A stretch of 13,283 nucleotides of DNA from an uncultured Pseudomonadota bacterium (GTDB lineage Bacteria > Myxococcota > UBA796): NCBI GenBank assembly GCA_913040875.1, contig CAJWHX010000048.1:1-13283 (forward strand), in the 5' to 3' direction. Below the pieces are notes generated by a model. That model ran no database searches. It was not told the DNA's origin and was given only the letters and a program-made list of their open reading frames with translations. The position numbers and the translations under genes are program-made. Each line of letters begins with the position of its first letter. The stretch's first letter is position 1. Below, in pieces: positions 1-6,780 of the stretch.

Positions 1-173
1 CTATCAAAGTCAGCCTCTCCAAGTCTTTCTTCCAAGCGAGTTGGGTTGCGATGGGCTGAGATTACCTCAAAGTCCACACGCCAACCTTGCTCTCTTAACA
101 GTGCACATAGCGGTTCATAAACTGAAGCATCCGAAGTGCTTCCAAACAGTACCAATACATCAAATCGTGTCAT
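1..173 (-). CDS. purE: PurE-like N5-carboxyaminoimidazole ribonucleotide mutase / AIR carboxylase, N-terminal part
   Basis: Partial gene: the first 57 residues, cut by the left edge. The protein opens with MTRFDVLVLFGSTSDAS. This is the beta-strand plus GSxSD loop (residues 11-15) that binds the phosphate in PurE. It continues to VISAHRNP (residues 38-44), the SAHR signature whose His (here His41) is the conserved active-site His. PurE rearranges or carboxylates aminoimidazole ribonucleotide in cytoplasmic purine synthesis. The start is fixed by a strong GGAGG ribosome site 4 bases before the ATG at 171-173. It is the last visible gene of a leftward run that begins with the TetR gene. A PurE paralogue such as the LarB C-terminal domain is possible, but LarB carries this fold after a long N-terminal part that is absent here. 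The catalytic C-terminal half is not visible. Confidence 0.85.
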   Translation of the reverse strand, partial: MTRFDVLVLFGSTSDASVYEPLCALLREQGWRVDFEVISAHRNPTRLEERLGEADFD

Positions 174-198
174 GACCCCTCCGGTTTTTAGAAAATTC

Positions 199-387
199 TT
201 ACGGTTCTTTTCTTTCTGTTGGGCAGCATCCATTGATGCACCCCATACAAATCTTGTTGTCGATAGCATCTGTCAGATCAGACTCATCCAAATAAATAAG
301 GTGAGCCCCAATCCATTCAGCGATGACAGGTATTAACGACTTTGCATCGTCGTAGGATTGGTGTCACAAACCTATCACAAAAAACAC
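199..387 (-). other. Cys-rich coding-looking frame interrupted by an in-frame UGA; possible small selenoprotein or broken gene
   Basis: Between the 72-residue gene and purE an open frame runs from 363 down to a TAA at 199-201. It gives 54 residues with a natural-looking helix/strand pattern (AKSLIPVIAEWIGAHLIYLD) and a Cys cluster (ICMGCINGCCP, close to the C-terminus). It contains no ATG or GTG in its first half. Just upstream in the same frame is UGA (364-366), preceded by a strand-like VFFVIGL. The nearest start is a GTG at 385-387 that overlaps the TAG of the previous gene. So either the UGA is read as selenocysteine, or the gene is broken or mis-sequenced, or it uses an unusual start. 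I do not recognise the family. A 5-bp hairpin with an 8-base loop lies at 336-353, right after the UGA. That the frame is coding is likely; the recoding idea is speculative. Confidence 0.4.
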
Positions 388-605
388 TATTTCAAACGTT
401 CTGCCAAGACACACACAAGCACAGCTGTGGCTGCTCCTTTATCGAGACCACGCAGTGCGTTGATGAGAGCATGATGTTTGTACTGAAAGCCAATACAAGC
501 AATTCGCTGCGGAGTCAAAGGAAACTCAACCTGATCGCGATACACCAGCTGAAGAAGTTTTTTCAGTTCTTCCGTTGTAAATGTCGTCAGTCCTTCTACC
601 TTCAT
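387..605 (-). CDS. Conserved-looking small protein of unknown function, 72 aa
   Basis: A 72-residue acidic/hydrophobic helical protein without signal peptide or membrane segment, so probably cytoplasmic. It opens MKVEGLTTFTTEELKKLLQ, has a central PLTPQRIACIGF, and ends in a hydrophobic helix (ALRGLDKGAATAVLVCVLAER). The AGGA ribosome site lies 6 bases before the ATG and overlaps the TAG stop of the TetR gene. The gap to that gene is only 8 bases, so the two are almost certainly co-transcribed and translationally coupled. I associate this kind of sequence with short hypothetical proteins of myxobacteria, but cannot name a family or function. Cotranscription with a repressor suggests a partner or a co-regulated accessory protein; that is inference. 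Confidence 0.7.
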   Translation of the reverse strand: MKVEGLTTFTTEELKKLLQLVYRDQVEFPLTPQRIACIGFQYKHHALINALRGLDKGAATAVLVCVLAERLK

Positions 606-613
606 GCCAGTTC

Positions 614-1138
614 CTATTTCTGTAACCCTTTCCAGGTCATTTGTACCATTTGTCGATGATGATCAGTATTCATATCTCGATGCAAAGAGAGCAACACCAT
701 CCCGTGAGCCAATGACCACATTGCCTGCACTGCAACCTCGGCAGACACGGACAAACCCGCAGATTGTTTTGCAATACGTTCTCGGAACAATTGAGGGATA
801 TACTCCACTTGTTCGGGAAGCATCGCGCGCTGATACAGCAGTTGGAAGTCATCGGGTGCAGTCAAACCAAATTCTACATACCCCAGTATAACCTCTTGTA
901 CCGAGTCTGCGGTCTTCAACTGTTCAGCCCAAGATTGATCGATCTGTGCGCACAAACCATCGATAATATCATCTTTGCCTGTAAAGTACTCATACAAAGA
1001 GGCGGGAGAAAAACCGGCTCTAGCGGCCACTGCGCGTAGCGACAACCGGTTGAATCCATTCTCGTGAATAAGTTCTTTGGCGGCGGTCAAAATGGTTTCC
1101 GTTGTGCGAATCCGTTTCTGGGCTTGACGTTCGTTCAT
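614..1138 (-). CDS. TetR/AcrR-family transcriptional regulator
   Basis: 174 residues, a usual TetR length. The N-terminal domain has the classic pattern: ETILTAAKELIHENGFN, then a helix-turn-helix at about residues 33-52 (LSLRAVAARAGFSPASLYEY) followed by YFTGKDDI. The C-terminal part (about 65-174) is an all-helical ligand/dimerisation domain whose ligand cannot be read from sequence. I place the start at the ATG at 1136-1138, behind an AAGGA ribosome site. An in-frame ATG further upstream would add 11 residues with no homology and would run through the promoter. The gene is divergent from the STN-domain gene at 1200 and heads a leftward unit with the 72-aa protein and probably purE. A palindrome at 1155-1169 in the shared promoter region is the likely self-operator, so auto-repression and control of the divergent gene are plausible. 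Confidence 0.9.
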   Translation of the reverse strand: MNERQAQKRIRTTETILTAAKELIHENGFNRLSLRAVAARAGFSPASLYEYFTGKDDIIDGLCAQIDQSWAEQLKTADSVQEVILGYVEFGLTAPDDFQLLYQRAMLPEQVEYIPQLFRERIAKQSAGLSVSAEVAVQAMWSLAHGMVLLSLHRDMNTDHHRQMVQMTWKGLQK

Positions 1139-1154
1139 GATATCCTTTCCAATA

Positions 1155-1169
1155 GGGTATACTAGACCC
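1155..1169. promoter_or_regulatory. Near-palindromic putative TetR operator
   Basis: GGGTATACTAGACCC is a 15-bp imperfect palindrome: arms GGGT-TA / TA-ACCC around a central base, with one mismatched pair. It sits between the divergent TetR and STN genes and covers a rightward -10-like TATACT (1158-1163) and the leftward -10 TAGTAT (1159-1164). A regulator bound here would block both promoters. A second, less symmetric element with a TGTACA core lies at 1176-1190. Confidence 0.5.
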
Positions 1170-1188
1170 ATTCACCATTTGTACACAA
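1159..1188 (-). promoter_or_regulatory. Putative sigma70 promoter of the TetR operon
   Basis: On the minus strand, TTGTGT (1183-1188) is followed after 18 bases by TAGTAT (1159-1164). This would start transcription about 15 bases ahead of the TetR start codon. Both boxes overlap the palindromic elements. Confidence 0.45.
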
Positions 1189-1199
1189 TGTGAGTCTGT

Positions 1200-1565
1200 A
1201 TGTTTTGGTCTCTTTTCTTCTACCCAACCTTGTGGGCACAGGCAACCGAAAATGATGGCGCTGTGATCATCAAACTCGGAGGCGAGGTCGTCGCTGCGGA
1301 AAACAGCTCTCAATCCGTCCCCGTAGCAACACCAATTTCTCTTGATGTGGTGCACATGGATATCACTGACATCATTCGTATTTTTGCCACACACAGTGGA
1401 CAGAACATCTTACTGTCAGATGGGGTTCAAGGCACCGTAACAGCCAGAGTAACGAATGTACCTTGGACCTTGGCGCTGGAATCAATCGTTCAAAGCAATG
1501 GCTGGACCGTCACCACAATAGGCGAGATATTATTGATCGAACCCCTCAGTACCCCTACGAAATAA
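1200..1565 (+). CDS. Small exported protein with a stand-alone STN (secretin/TonB N-terminal) domain
   Basis: 121 residues. The first 13 to 15 (MFWSLFFYPTLWAQA) look like a short, uncharged signal peptide ending in an A-x-A-type site. Residues about 48-114 match the STN short domain seen at the start of secretins such as PilQ and of TonB-dependent transducers: LDVVHMDITDIIRIFATHSG, then NILLSDGVQGTVTARVTNVPW, then ALESIVQSNGW. In PilQ-like proteins this domain sits in the periplasm ahead of the ring. Here the protein stops right after the domain, with no secretin or barrel part and no second frame continuing it. The ATG at 1200 is the only start, because an in-frame TGA lies at 1191-1193. The ribosome site is weak. 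Likely role: a periplasmic adaptor, but its partner is unknown. Confidence 0.75.
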   Translation: MFWSLFFYPTLWAQATENDGAVIIKLGGEVVAAENSSQSVPVATPISLDVVHMDITDIIRIFATHSGQNILLSDGVQGTVTARVTNVPWTLALESIVQSNGWTVTTIGEILLIEPLSTPTK

Positions 1566-1580
1566 CTCGGACTGCCCTAT

Positions 1581-1616
1581 ATATAAGATGGTACACAAAT
1601 ATAAGGTGGTACACAA
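1581..1616 (+). repeat. Two tandem 18-bp direct repeats
   Basis: ATATAAGATGGTACACAA (1581-1598) is followed immediately by ATATAAGGTGGTACACAA (1599-1616), with a single A/G difference. The repeat lies in the 137-bp gap between the STN gene and the glutaredoxin fusion gene, just upstream of the latter's probable promoter. The inner word GTACACAA also occurs at 1181-1188 in the TetR/STN promoter region. Confidence 0.85.
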
Positions 1617-1630
1617 TCCAGACATTTTTG

Positions 1631-1659
1631 TTGCCATAGATAAGTGCATGCAATTATAC
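1631..1659 (+). promoter_or_regulatory. Putative sigma70 promoter of the glutaredoxin-rhodanese gene
   Basis: TTGCCA (1631-1636) is followed after 17 bases by TTATAC (1654-1659), about 43 bases ahead of the start codon at 1703. Nothing else in this intergenic stretch resembles a promoter as well. Confidence 0.4.
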
Positions 1660-1702
1660 CGATAACAGACATTCAACCCATATTACTTCCAACGAGGATA
1701 CC

Positions 1703-2593
1703 ATGACAGAAGAATTGCGCCAAAAACTCCAAGGAATGGTCGACAGCCACGACATCGTCTTATTTATGAAAGGGAATCGACAACAACCACAATGTGGTTT
1801 CTCCAATCGCGTTGTCGGTATTCTAGAAGAACTCGAAATCGATTATCAAACCTACAACGTATTTTCTGATCCAGATATTCGAAGCGGAATGAAAGATTTC
1901 AGTCAATGGCCCACCTTCCCACAACTATACGTCAAACAAGAATTTGTCGGTGGATGTGATTTGGTCACAGCGATGATGCAATCTGGTGAACTGCCCGGGC
2001 TACTTGGGGTCACCTTGGAAGAGGTAGAACCACCAACAATCCACTGCTCTCCAAGTATTCTGGCTCTCTTTAAAGAGTCCTTGGCAACCCATGGTGGTGG
2101 GGTTCATCTCGAAGTACCCAAAAACTTCGAGTACGATATCGGCGTTGGTCCAAAAAATAGCGGGCAAATCGAAACCATCGTGGATGGGGTACCCTTCTAT
2201 ATGTCTCGGGGATCCGCAAAACGAGCCAATGGGATTTCTTTGGACTTCAAAGATGGTCCCAACGGTGGCGTCTTGATTGACAATCCAAATGAACCGACAT
2301 TTCAGGACATTGCCGTGTCGGACGTTGAATCTTGGTTGGCAGACAATCCCACCGCTAAGGTATATCAAATCGGGGTCGGAGCAGATAATCTCCTTCCGTT
2401 TGCTACCATTTTTGATGCTTCGGCACATCAAGAAATCAATACCCTCAGCAAGGATCATCCAATTGCATTTATGTGCATGATGGGTGTTCGCTCTCAACAA
2501 GCCGCCAAATCTTTGGCATTTGATGGCTACAGCAATACCTTCAACATTGTTGGTGGTTTAAACGCTTGGCAAGACTTCAAATCGACGACTTGA
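1703..2593 (+). CDS. Three-domain protein: CGFS monothiol glutaredoxin, A-type (IscA/HesB-like) domain, rhodanese
   Basis: 296 residues, cytoplasmic. Residues about 3-105 are a Grx4-type monothiol glutaredoxin: KGN near 23-25, active-site CGFS at 31-34, WPTFPQLYV at 69-77 and GGCDL at 83-87. These are the glutathione- and Fe-S-binding features of GrxD. Residues about 110-195 have the outline of an A-type Fe-S carrier, ending GISLDF...DNPNEP, but none of its three ligand cysteines remains. Residues about 200-296 are a rhodanese domain with the loop CMMGVRS; Cys258 would carry the persulfide. The GAGG ribosome site before 1703 supports the start. The combination points to Fe-S cluster or sulfur trafficking, with the glutaredoxin holding a [2Fe-2S] cluster and the rhodanese supplying or moving sulfane sulfur. 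It appears to be transcribed alone. Confidence 0.85.
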   Translation: MTEELRQKLQGMVDSHDIVLFMKGNRQQPQCGFSNRVVGILEELEIDYQTYNVFSDPDIRSGMKDFSQWPTFPQLYVKQEFVGGCDLVTAMMQSGELPGLLGVTLEEVEPPTIHCSPSILALFKESLATHGGGVHLEVPKNFEYDIGVGPKNSGQIETIVDGVPFYMSRGSAKRANGISLDFKDGPNGGVLIDNPNEPTFQDIAVSDVESWLADNPTAKVYQIGVGADNLLPFATIFDASAHQEINTLSKDHPIAFMCMMGVRSQQAAKSLAFDGYSNTFNIVGGLNAWQDFKSTT

Positions 2594-2635
2594 CGACGCG
2601 ATACAAACTGTTCACACTCCTCGAACTGGTTCACA

Positions 2636-4645
2636 ATGCGACCACCAGTACCGCCTAGGCATCCGTCCTGTCGAACCATTCACGACCAAAAGATCATGGA
2701 TACGTTCTCTTGGATTGAGGATGTTGATCATCCAGATACATTGCCATACTTAGAAGCAGAAAATGCGTATACAACTCATGTGTGCGCTCCGCTTGAAGAA
2801 CTGAGACAGTCTATCTTTACAGAGTTACTGTCTCGAACGTCAGATACGGATCAAACTGCCCCCTATACAATTGGAGAGTGGAAACGATACTCTACGATAG
2901 ACAAGGACCAATCATACTGGGTACATCGTAGAGAAGACTCCTCTACTCAAACAGAAGTTTTACTGGATGAAAACGAACGGGCTCGAGAACATGAGTATTT
3001 TCAAATCGATACTCTTCAACTCAATCCAGAACAAACCCATATTGCCTGGCTGGAAGATACACAGGGCAATGAACGATTTCGACTCTATATACAAAATCTG
3101 AGCACCAAAATCATTCGAGTTGTTGAACAATCGAACATCAAATGGACACTCGCTTGGCTAGACAACAATCATATAGCTTACATACGTGGAGACGACGCCG
3201 ATCGTCCTTGCAGCATCCATCTCTACAACATTCATACAGAGCAATCAGTCTTGATTTGGCATGAAACGAATGAACATTTTTACTTAACCGTTCATCGTTC
3301 TAGGATAGGAAACGTGGTTGTCTGTGAGGCGCACAGCAAAACAACGTCCGATGTTCGTTTACTTGAAATAAACGAAGACTCTTGGGTATTGAAGCAGATT
3401 CGCCAAAAGGAGTACGGTGTCAAGTACACTGTAGAAGTGGGTTGTAAAAAATTATTTATCCGAAGCAATAAAGAGAGGCGCGAGTTTGCAATACATACTC
3501 AAGATAGAGCCAACAACCAGATTCAACATCCCCTTTGGTCACCCGTCAGCGGAATAACCATTCAAGACATCGACTTATTTGACACTCACTTGGTTTGCTG
3601 GATTCGTGAGAATGGTCTGCTCAAATTGCAGGTATACAATCTCGACACACATTCAAGTACAAGAGTGCACTTCCCTGATCCAACGTATGAGATTTATCCA
3701 GATATCAATCCACATTTTGAGACACAGTACTTTAGACTTCGCTACACATCCCCAATTCAACCAGACATTGTGCTCTCTTGCTGCTTGAACACTGGAGATG
3801 CATCTTGCATTCATCGATTCAACACTCCAAATCACGATCCCACTCAGTATCGTTGTGACCGAATATGGGCTACATCTAAAGACGGGACACAGGTTCCCAT
3901 TTCTGTCGTTGAGAGCACACTCCATGCGCCCAATATCCCCTCACCAGTTCTCTTAGTCGGCTACGGTGCCTATGGCGTCTCTTATGATGTAGGCTTTCAT
4001 TCACACTGGATTTCTCTGCTGAATCGAGGCTTTCGTATTGCCATTGCTCATGTAAGAGGTGGTGGAGAAATGGGACGCCGCTGGTACAATCAGGGCAAAG
4101 GTCGGCACAAACAAAATAGCTTCGACGATTTCATTGCCTGTGCCACTCATCTGATCGATGTTCAAGCTACAACTGCAGACACTCTCATCATTTCTGGAGG
4201 GTCGGCGGGCGGACTACTGATGGGAGTGTGCCTAAATCAACGTCCGGAACTATTTGGAGGATGCGTCGCTGAAGTTCCCTTTGTCGATGTAACAAACACG
4301 ATGCTCAATCCCAATTTACCCCTCACAGTGATTGAGTATGAGGAGTGGGGAAACCCCAATGTTGCTGTAGAGTACAACACAATGCAAGCCTACGACCCAT
4401 ACGCTCAATACACTGGGCAACCCTATCCGCCAATGTTGATCACAGGAGGATTGAAGGATCCCCGAGTTGGGTTTTGGGAACCATCCAAGTGGGTCGCTAA
4501 AATTCGGTCTTTCCATCCAGATTCCAGTGATATCCTTCTCAAGATAAACATGACTGCCGGACACTCAGGATCCAGTGGTCGATTGTCCATGCTAGAAGAA
4601 GATGCGTGGATAAACGCCTTTATTATCCATTGTTCGCAAGTCTAG
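2636..4645 (+). CDS. ptrB: Oligopeptidase B (S9A prolyl-oligopeptidase family serine peptidase)
   Basis: 669 residues, close to the usual 680-700. No signal peptide, so cytoplasmic. It opens with the family pattern PPVPPRHP...DTFSWIEDVDHP...YLEAENAYT, which supports the ATG at 2636 even though its ribosome site is poor. Residues about 70-400 form the seven-bladed propeller that limits access to short peptides. The C-terminal hydrolase domain carries HVRGGGEMGRRWYNQGKGRH and the nucleophile elbow GGSAGG. The visible triad is Ser523, Asp608 (GGLKDPRV) and His643 (AGHSGSSGR). EYEEWGNP, near 565-572, is the oligopeptidase B segment whose acidic residues favour Arg/Lys at the cleavage site. It degrades short peptides after basic residues. 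It lies 42 bp after the glutaredoxin fusion gene and could be read from the same transcript. Highly confident of family. Confidence 0.93.
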   Translation: MRPPVPPRHPSCRTIHDQKIMDTFSWIEDVDHPDTLPYLEAENAYTTHVCAPLEELRQSIFTELLSRTSDTDQTAPYTIGEWKRYSTIDKDQSYWVHRREDSSTQTEVLLDENERAREHEYFQIDTLQLNPEQTHIAWLEDTQGNERFRLYIQNLSTKIIRVVEQSNIKWTLAWLDNNHIAYIRGDDADRPCSIHLYNIHTEQSVLIWHETNEHFYLTVHRSRIGNVVVCEAHSKTTSDVRLLEINEDSWVLKQIRQKEYGVKYTVEVGCKKLFIRSNKERREFAIHTQDRANNQIQHPLWSPVSGITIQDIDLFDTHLVCWIRENGLLKLQVYNLDTHSSTRVHFPDPTYEIYPDINPHFETQYFRLRYTSPIQPDIVLSCCLNTGDASCIHRFNTPNHDPTQYRCDRIWATSKDGTQVPISVVESTLHAPNIPSPVLLVGYGAYGVSYDVGFHSHWISLLNRGFRIAIAHVRGGGEMGRRWYNQGKGRHKQNSFDDFIACATHLIDVQATTADTLIISGGSAGGLLMGVCLNQRPELFGGCVAEVPFVDVTNTMLNPNLPLTVIEYEEWGNPNVAVEYNTMQAYDPYAQYTGQPYPPMLITGGLKDPRVGFWEPSKWVAKIRSFHPDSSDILLKINMTAGHSGSSGRLSMLEEDAWINAFIIHCSQV

Positions 4646-4815
4646 ATATCATTCAACCAAATTTTGTATGAACTCTATGTGCCACCCCTGTTTTCTAATG
4701 AACTTCGGCGCAACGTGCTGGTTCAATACCGATTGGGTCTATCTTCTGAAGGCTTTTGCTGTCCCTCATACATGAGACTCCTATGTACCATCGATGGAAG
4801 CCAACAGCCGAATGT

Positions 4816-4831
4816 GATACCATAAAGTATC
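4816..4831. promoter_or_regulatory. Inverted repeat just upstream of the outer-membrane protein gene
   Basis: GATAC-CATAAA-GTATC, 5-bp arms around a 6-base spacer, ends 5 bases before the GGAGG ribosome site of the gene at 4846. A perfect 10-bp palindrome, CCATCGATGG, lies at 4788-4797. Either could be an operator or a leader hairpin. The rest of the 200-bp gap (4646-4845) shows no gene and no clear terminator. Confidence 0.3.
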
Positions 4832-4845
4832 GATTTGGAGGATGA

Positions 4846-5559
4846 ATGCTACTATTTTGGTTGCCACTCAGTATGGCTCAAGCTCTCGAGACAGACGTGG
4901 TGAAAACAGACCGTGACTATACTATGGAACTCAATCTACGGGCAAGACAACTTCTTGTACCCAATCGTATATTGGACACATGGTTCTACAACTCCGATAC
5001 AGTAGGAGCATACCCTGAAGCACGCCCAAGTATCAGTGCGCAGGTATTTGGACTGGAATATGCCTTCACAAATGAACAACGTTCGTGGATTATTTGGGGT
5101 GAATACATGGCATCTGGTCTGGAGGAAGGCTATTGGGATGACGTCGACACTGGAGAAACCATCGATCATGATGATGGCGACTGGGTTAGGCCCGACAATT
5201 TCAGCGGTTGGTGGGGTGGATTCAACTACAACTACATCGTACCGATAACGCCTGCGGATAAACCTGTTCATTTGGACTTCATTGCTGGTGGCGGTGCTGG
5301 TGTAGGATACGTCACAGGGGACTTAACGTACTGGCGACCAGGCACAGCCATCGAGACAGACTGTGAACCTGCTGCGCCTGCCTATGTCAGACGCAATGTA
5401 TGCCCTTCAGATGGGGTTAAAGAGTTCCCTCGATTTCTTCCAATGGTTGATGTCACTCTAGGTCTACAGCTCAATTTTGCCGACCGTGCACACATTCGTC
5501 TTGAAGGTGGTTTACACGACATGCTGTTTTATGGAATATCTGGTGGTGGACGATTTTGA
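4846..5559 (+). CDS. Small outer-membrane beta-barrel protein, function unknown
   Basis: 237 residues. It begins with a short signal peptide (MLLFWLPLSMAQA, cleavage after the AQA). The mature part alternates aromatic and polar residues in strand-like runs: SAQVFGLEYAF, SWIIWGEYM, WWGGFNYNYIVPI, HLDFIAGGGAGVGYV, VDVTLGLQLNF and AHIRLEGGLHDML. It ends in Phe (ISGGGRF), the usual signature of barrels inserted by BamA. Two cysteines, in DCEPAAP and RNVCPSD, flank a probable surface loop and may form a disulfide. An acidic loop (about 95-120, DDVDTGETIDHDDGDW) could bind metal or calcium. GGAGG lies 4 bases before the ATG at 4846; the ATG at 4842 in another frame directly abuts it and is unlikely. 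I do not recognise a named family. Confidence 0.75.
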   Translation: MLLFWLPLSMAQALETDVVKTDRDYTMELNLRARQLLVPNRILDTWFYNSDTVGAYPEARPSISAQVFGLEYAFTNEQRSWIIWGEYMASGLEEGYWDDVDTGETIDHDDGDWVRPDNFSGWWGGFNYNYIVPITPADKPVHLDFIAGGGAGVGYVTGDLTYWRPGTAIETDCEPAAPAYVRRNVCPSDGVKEFPRFLPMVDVTLGLQLNFADRAHIRLEGGLHDMLFYGISGGGRF

Positions 5560-5698
5560 TCCCAAAGCCCTTCGGATTTGACCTTATTTGTGGACACATG
5601 GAATTGGATTGGTTACAATAAAATTCAGACTCTTGGTGTCCGCAGGTCATCATGTCAATATTTAGTTACTGTTATTGAATCAATACTTTGGAGTTTCT

Positions 5699-5899
5699 GT
5701 GATTTTAGTACGAATCCGCGAACACGAACCATTCGAAAAAGCCATGCGCCGTTTCCGCCGTAAAGTAGAGCGCGAAGGCATCCGCAAAGACATTAAGAAG
5801 AATAGCTTTTACTTGAAGCCTGGCGAAAAGAAGCGTCTCAAGCAACGATTGGCTGAAAAGCGTCGTCGTAAGGCAATACGTCGTTCTAGAAATCGCTAA
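5699..5899 (+). CDS. rpsU: Small ribosomal subunit protein bS21
   Basis: 66 very basic residues: ILVRIREHEPFEKAMRRFRR, then KVEREGIRKDIKKNSFYLKP, ending RRKAIRRSRNR. This is the S21 pattern, including the EPFEKALRRFKR-like core. S21 helps the 30S subunit engage mRNA start regions. I choose the GTG at 5699-5701: it puts the family's usual start (M-x-V-x-R) at residue 1, and a GGAG ribosome site lies 6 bases upstream. The ATG at 5675 would add eight residues foreign to the family. The gene stands alone, without the dnaG/rpoD partners found in E. coli, and ends in a very strong terminator. The 139-bp gap upstream has no convincing promoter boxes beyond a TACAAT at 5614-5619. Confidence 0.95.
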   Translation: MILVRIREHEPFEKAMRRFRRKVEREGIRKDIKKNSFYLKPGEKKRLKQRLAEKRRRKAIRRSRNR

Positions 5900-5923
5900 G
5901 ACAAACGTTAATTAGACAGCGAT

Positions 5924-5960
5924 ACAGATGGCAACCAATGGTTGCCATCTGTCTTTTTTT
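5924..5960 (+). terminator. Rho-independent terminator of rpsU
   Basis: A perfect 13-bp stem, ACAGATGGCAACC (5924-5936) pairing with GGTTGCCATCTGT (5940-5952), closes a 3-base loop. It is followed by C and seven T residues. It starts 25 bases after the stop codon and shows no matching T run in the opposite direction. Confidence 0.95.
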
Positions 5961-6036
5961 ATGCAAAAGTATTATTAATGCAGGACTTCGCTGGCTAACC
6001 ACACGATACTCTAGAAGGATTTCAGCCCCTGTTATC

Positions 6037-6780
6037 TTACGGTTTGTAGCAAAGATACTGAGCGTCATCCCAGCGACTCAACTGCCCTTCTGACAAGTTG
6101 GAAAACTGAGTGATATCACTTGTACACAATCGTTCTGGCTCAATCTTTTGTTCTAAGATAAGTCGCTCGAAGGGTAGGAGAGTATCCATTCCTTCAAGAA
6201 TAGCGAATTGTTCTCTGATCCAAATCCAATTTGGTGATGGTTTCAATACCTCAGTCAGAACATGAACATAGTCCACCCAAATATCAGAGGTCAACTGAGG
6301 AATCGTATCCAACCAGTCCGCCAATGCATTCAACAGTGCAATGTCTCGTTGCGCGGAATACAGTTGCGTGTGATGCAATCTCAAAGACCAAGACACAGTC
6401 AACCATTTTGCACATTCAACTAGACTGGGGTTGTTCATATCGAGTGCTTGAACGGCTTTGAGCGTCAACAATCCTTGTTCGTTTCTTAGTAAAATTCTGA
6501 AGTGATGGTCTTCAGCCAAGCACTGCAAGGCATACTGCTGACTTCGATCCAAATCTTCAATCGACCACTCGAGTCTCCCTCGCTCTGCAAAGGATTTTGC
6601 CGCGACAGCGAAAAATATTTCTTTTCCGACGAGCTGTGAATCAATGATTTCTATAAATGGACCATCCAATCCTTGCATCCACATTTTTTGAGCTTGCTGA
6701 AGCTGCTGATAATCTACGCCTTCAGTGGTATTCTGTTTGCCTTTCAGACAGGAACAGAATAATAGTGCTGTGATGAGAAT
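6037..6780 (-). CDS. Lipoprotein-like protein of unknown function; start codon unclear
   Basis: About 247 residues. The mature part is helical with many Leu, Trp and Gln (QQLQQAQKMWMQGLDG; ILLRNEQGLLTLKAVQALDM; PFERLILEQKIEPERLC), with no recognised domain. The frame extends into the antisense of the tRNA-Leu gene, where coding is implausible. A hydrophobic stretch with a lipobox-like end (ILITALLFCSC) starts at 6780, but the frame has no ATG, GTG or TTG there. An ATG (6782-6784) with a weak GGA site sits one base out of frame, directly before it. So the start is either an ATT at 6778-6780, or a single-base indel has displaced the ATG. Starting at the first in-frame ATG (6682-6684) would lose the export signal. 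I expect an exported lipoprotein. Confidence 0.6.
   Translation of the reverse strand: MLITALLFCSCLKGKQNTTEGVDYQQLQQAQKMWMQGLDGPFIEIIDSQLVGKEIFFAVAAKSFAERGRLEWSIEDLDRSQQYALQCLAEDHHFRILLRNEQGLLTLKAVQALDMNNPSLVECAKWLTVSWSLRLHHTQLYSAQRDIALLNALADWLDTIPQLTSDIWVDYVHVLTEVLKPSPNWIWIREQFAILEGMDTLLPFERLILEQKIEPERLCTSDITQFSNLSEGQLSRWDDAQYLCYKP

Noticed and set aside
342..659. Rightward 105-residue frame
   Set aside because: It is the shadow of the leftward 72-aa gene, which has a ribosome site, a coupled start and a plausible composition.
2000..2500. Leftward 166-residue frame inside the glutaredoxin-rhodanese gene
   Set aside because: It is opposite a well-supported gene with intact domain motifs and has no recognisable product.
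5675..5698. ATG start for rpsU giving 74 residues
   Set aside because: The added residues do not match S21, and the GGAG site is correctly spaced for the GTG at 5699 instead.
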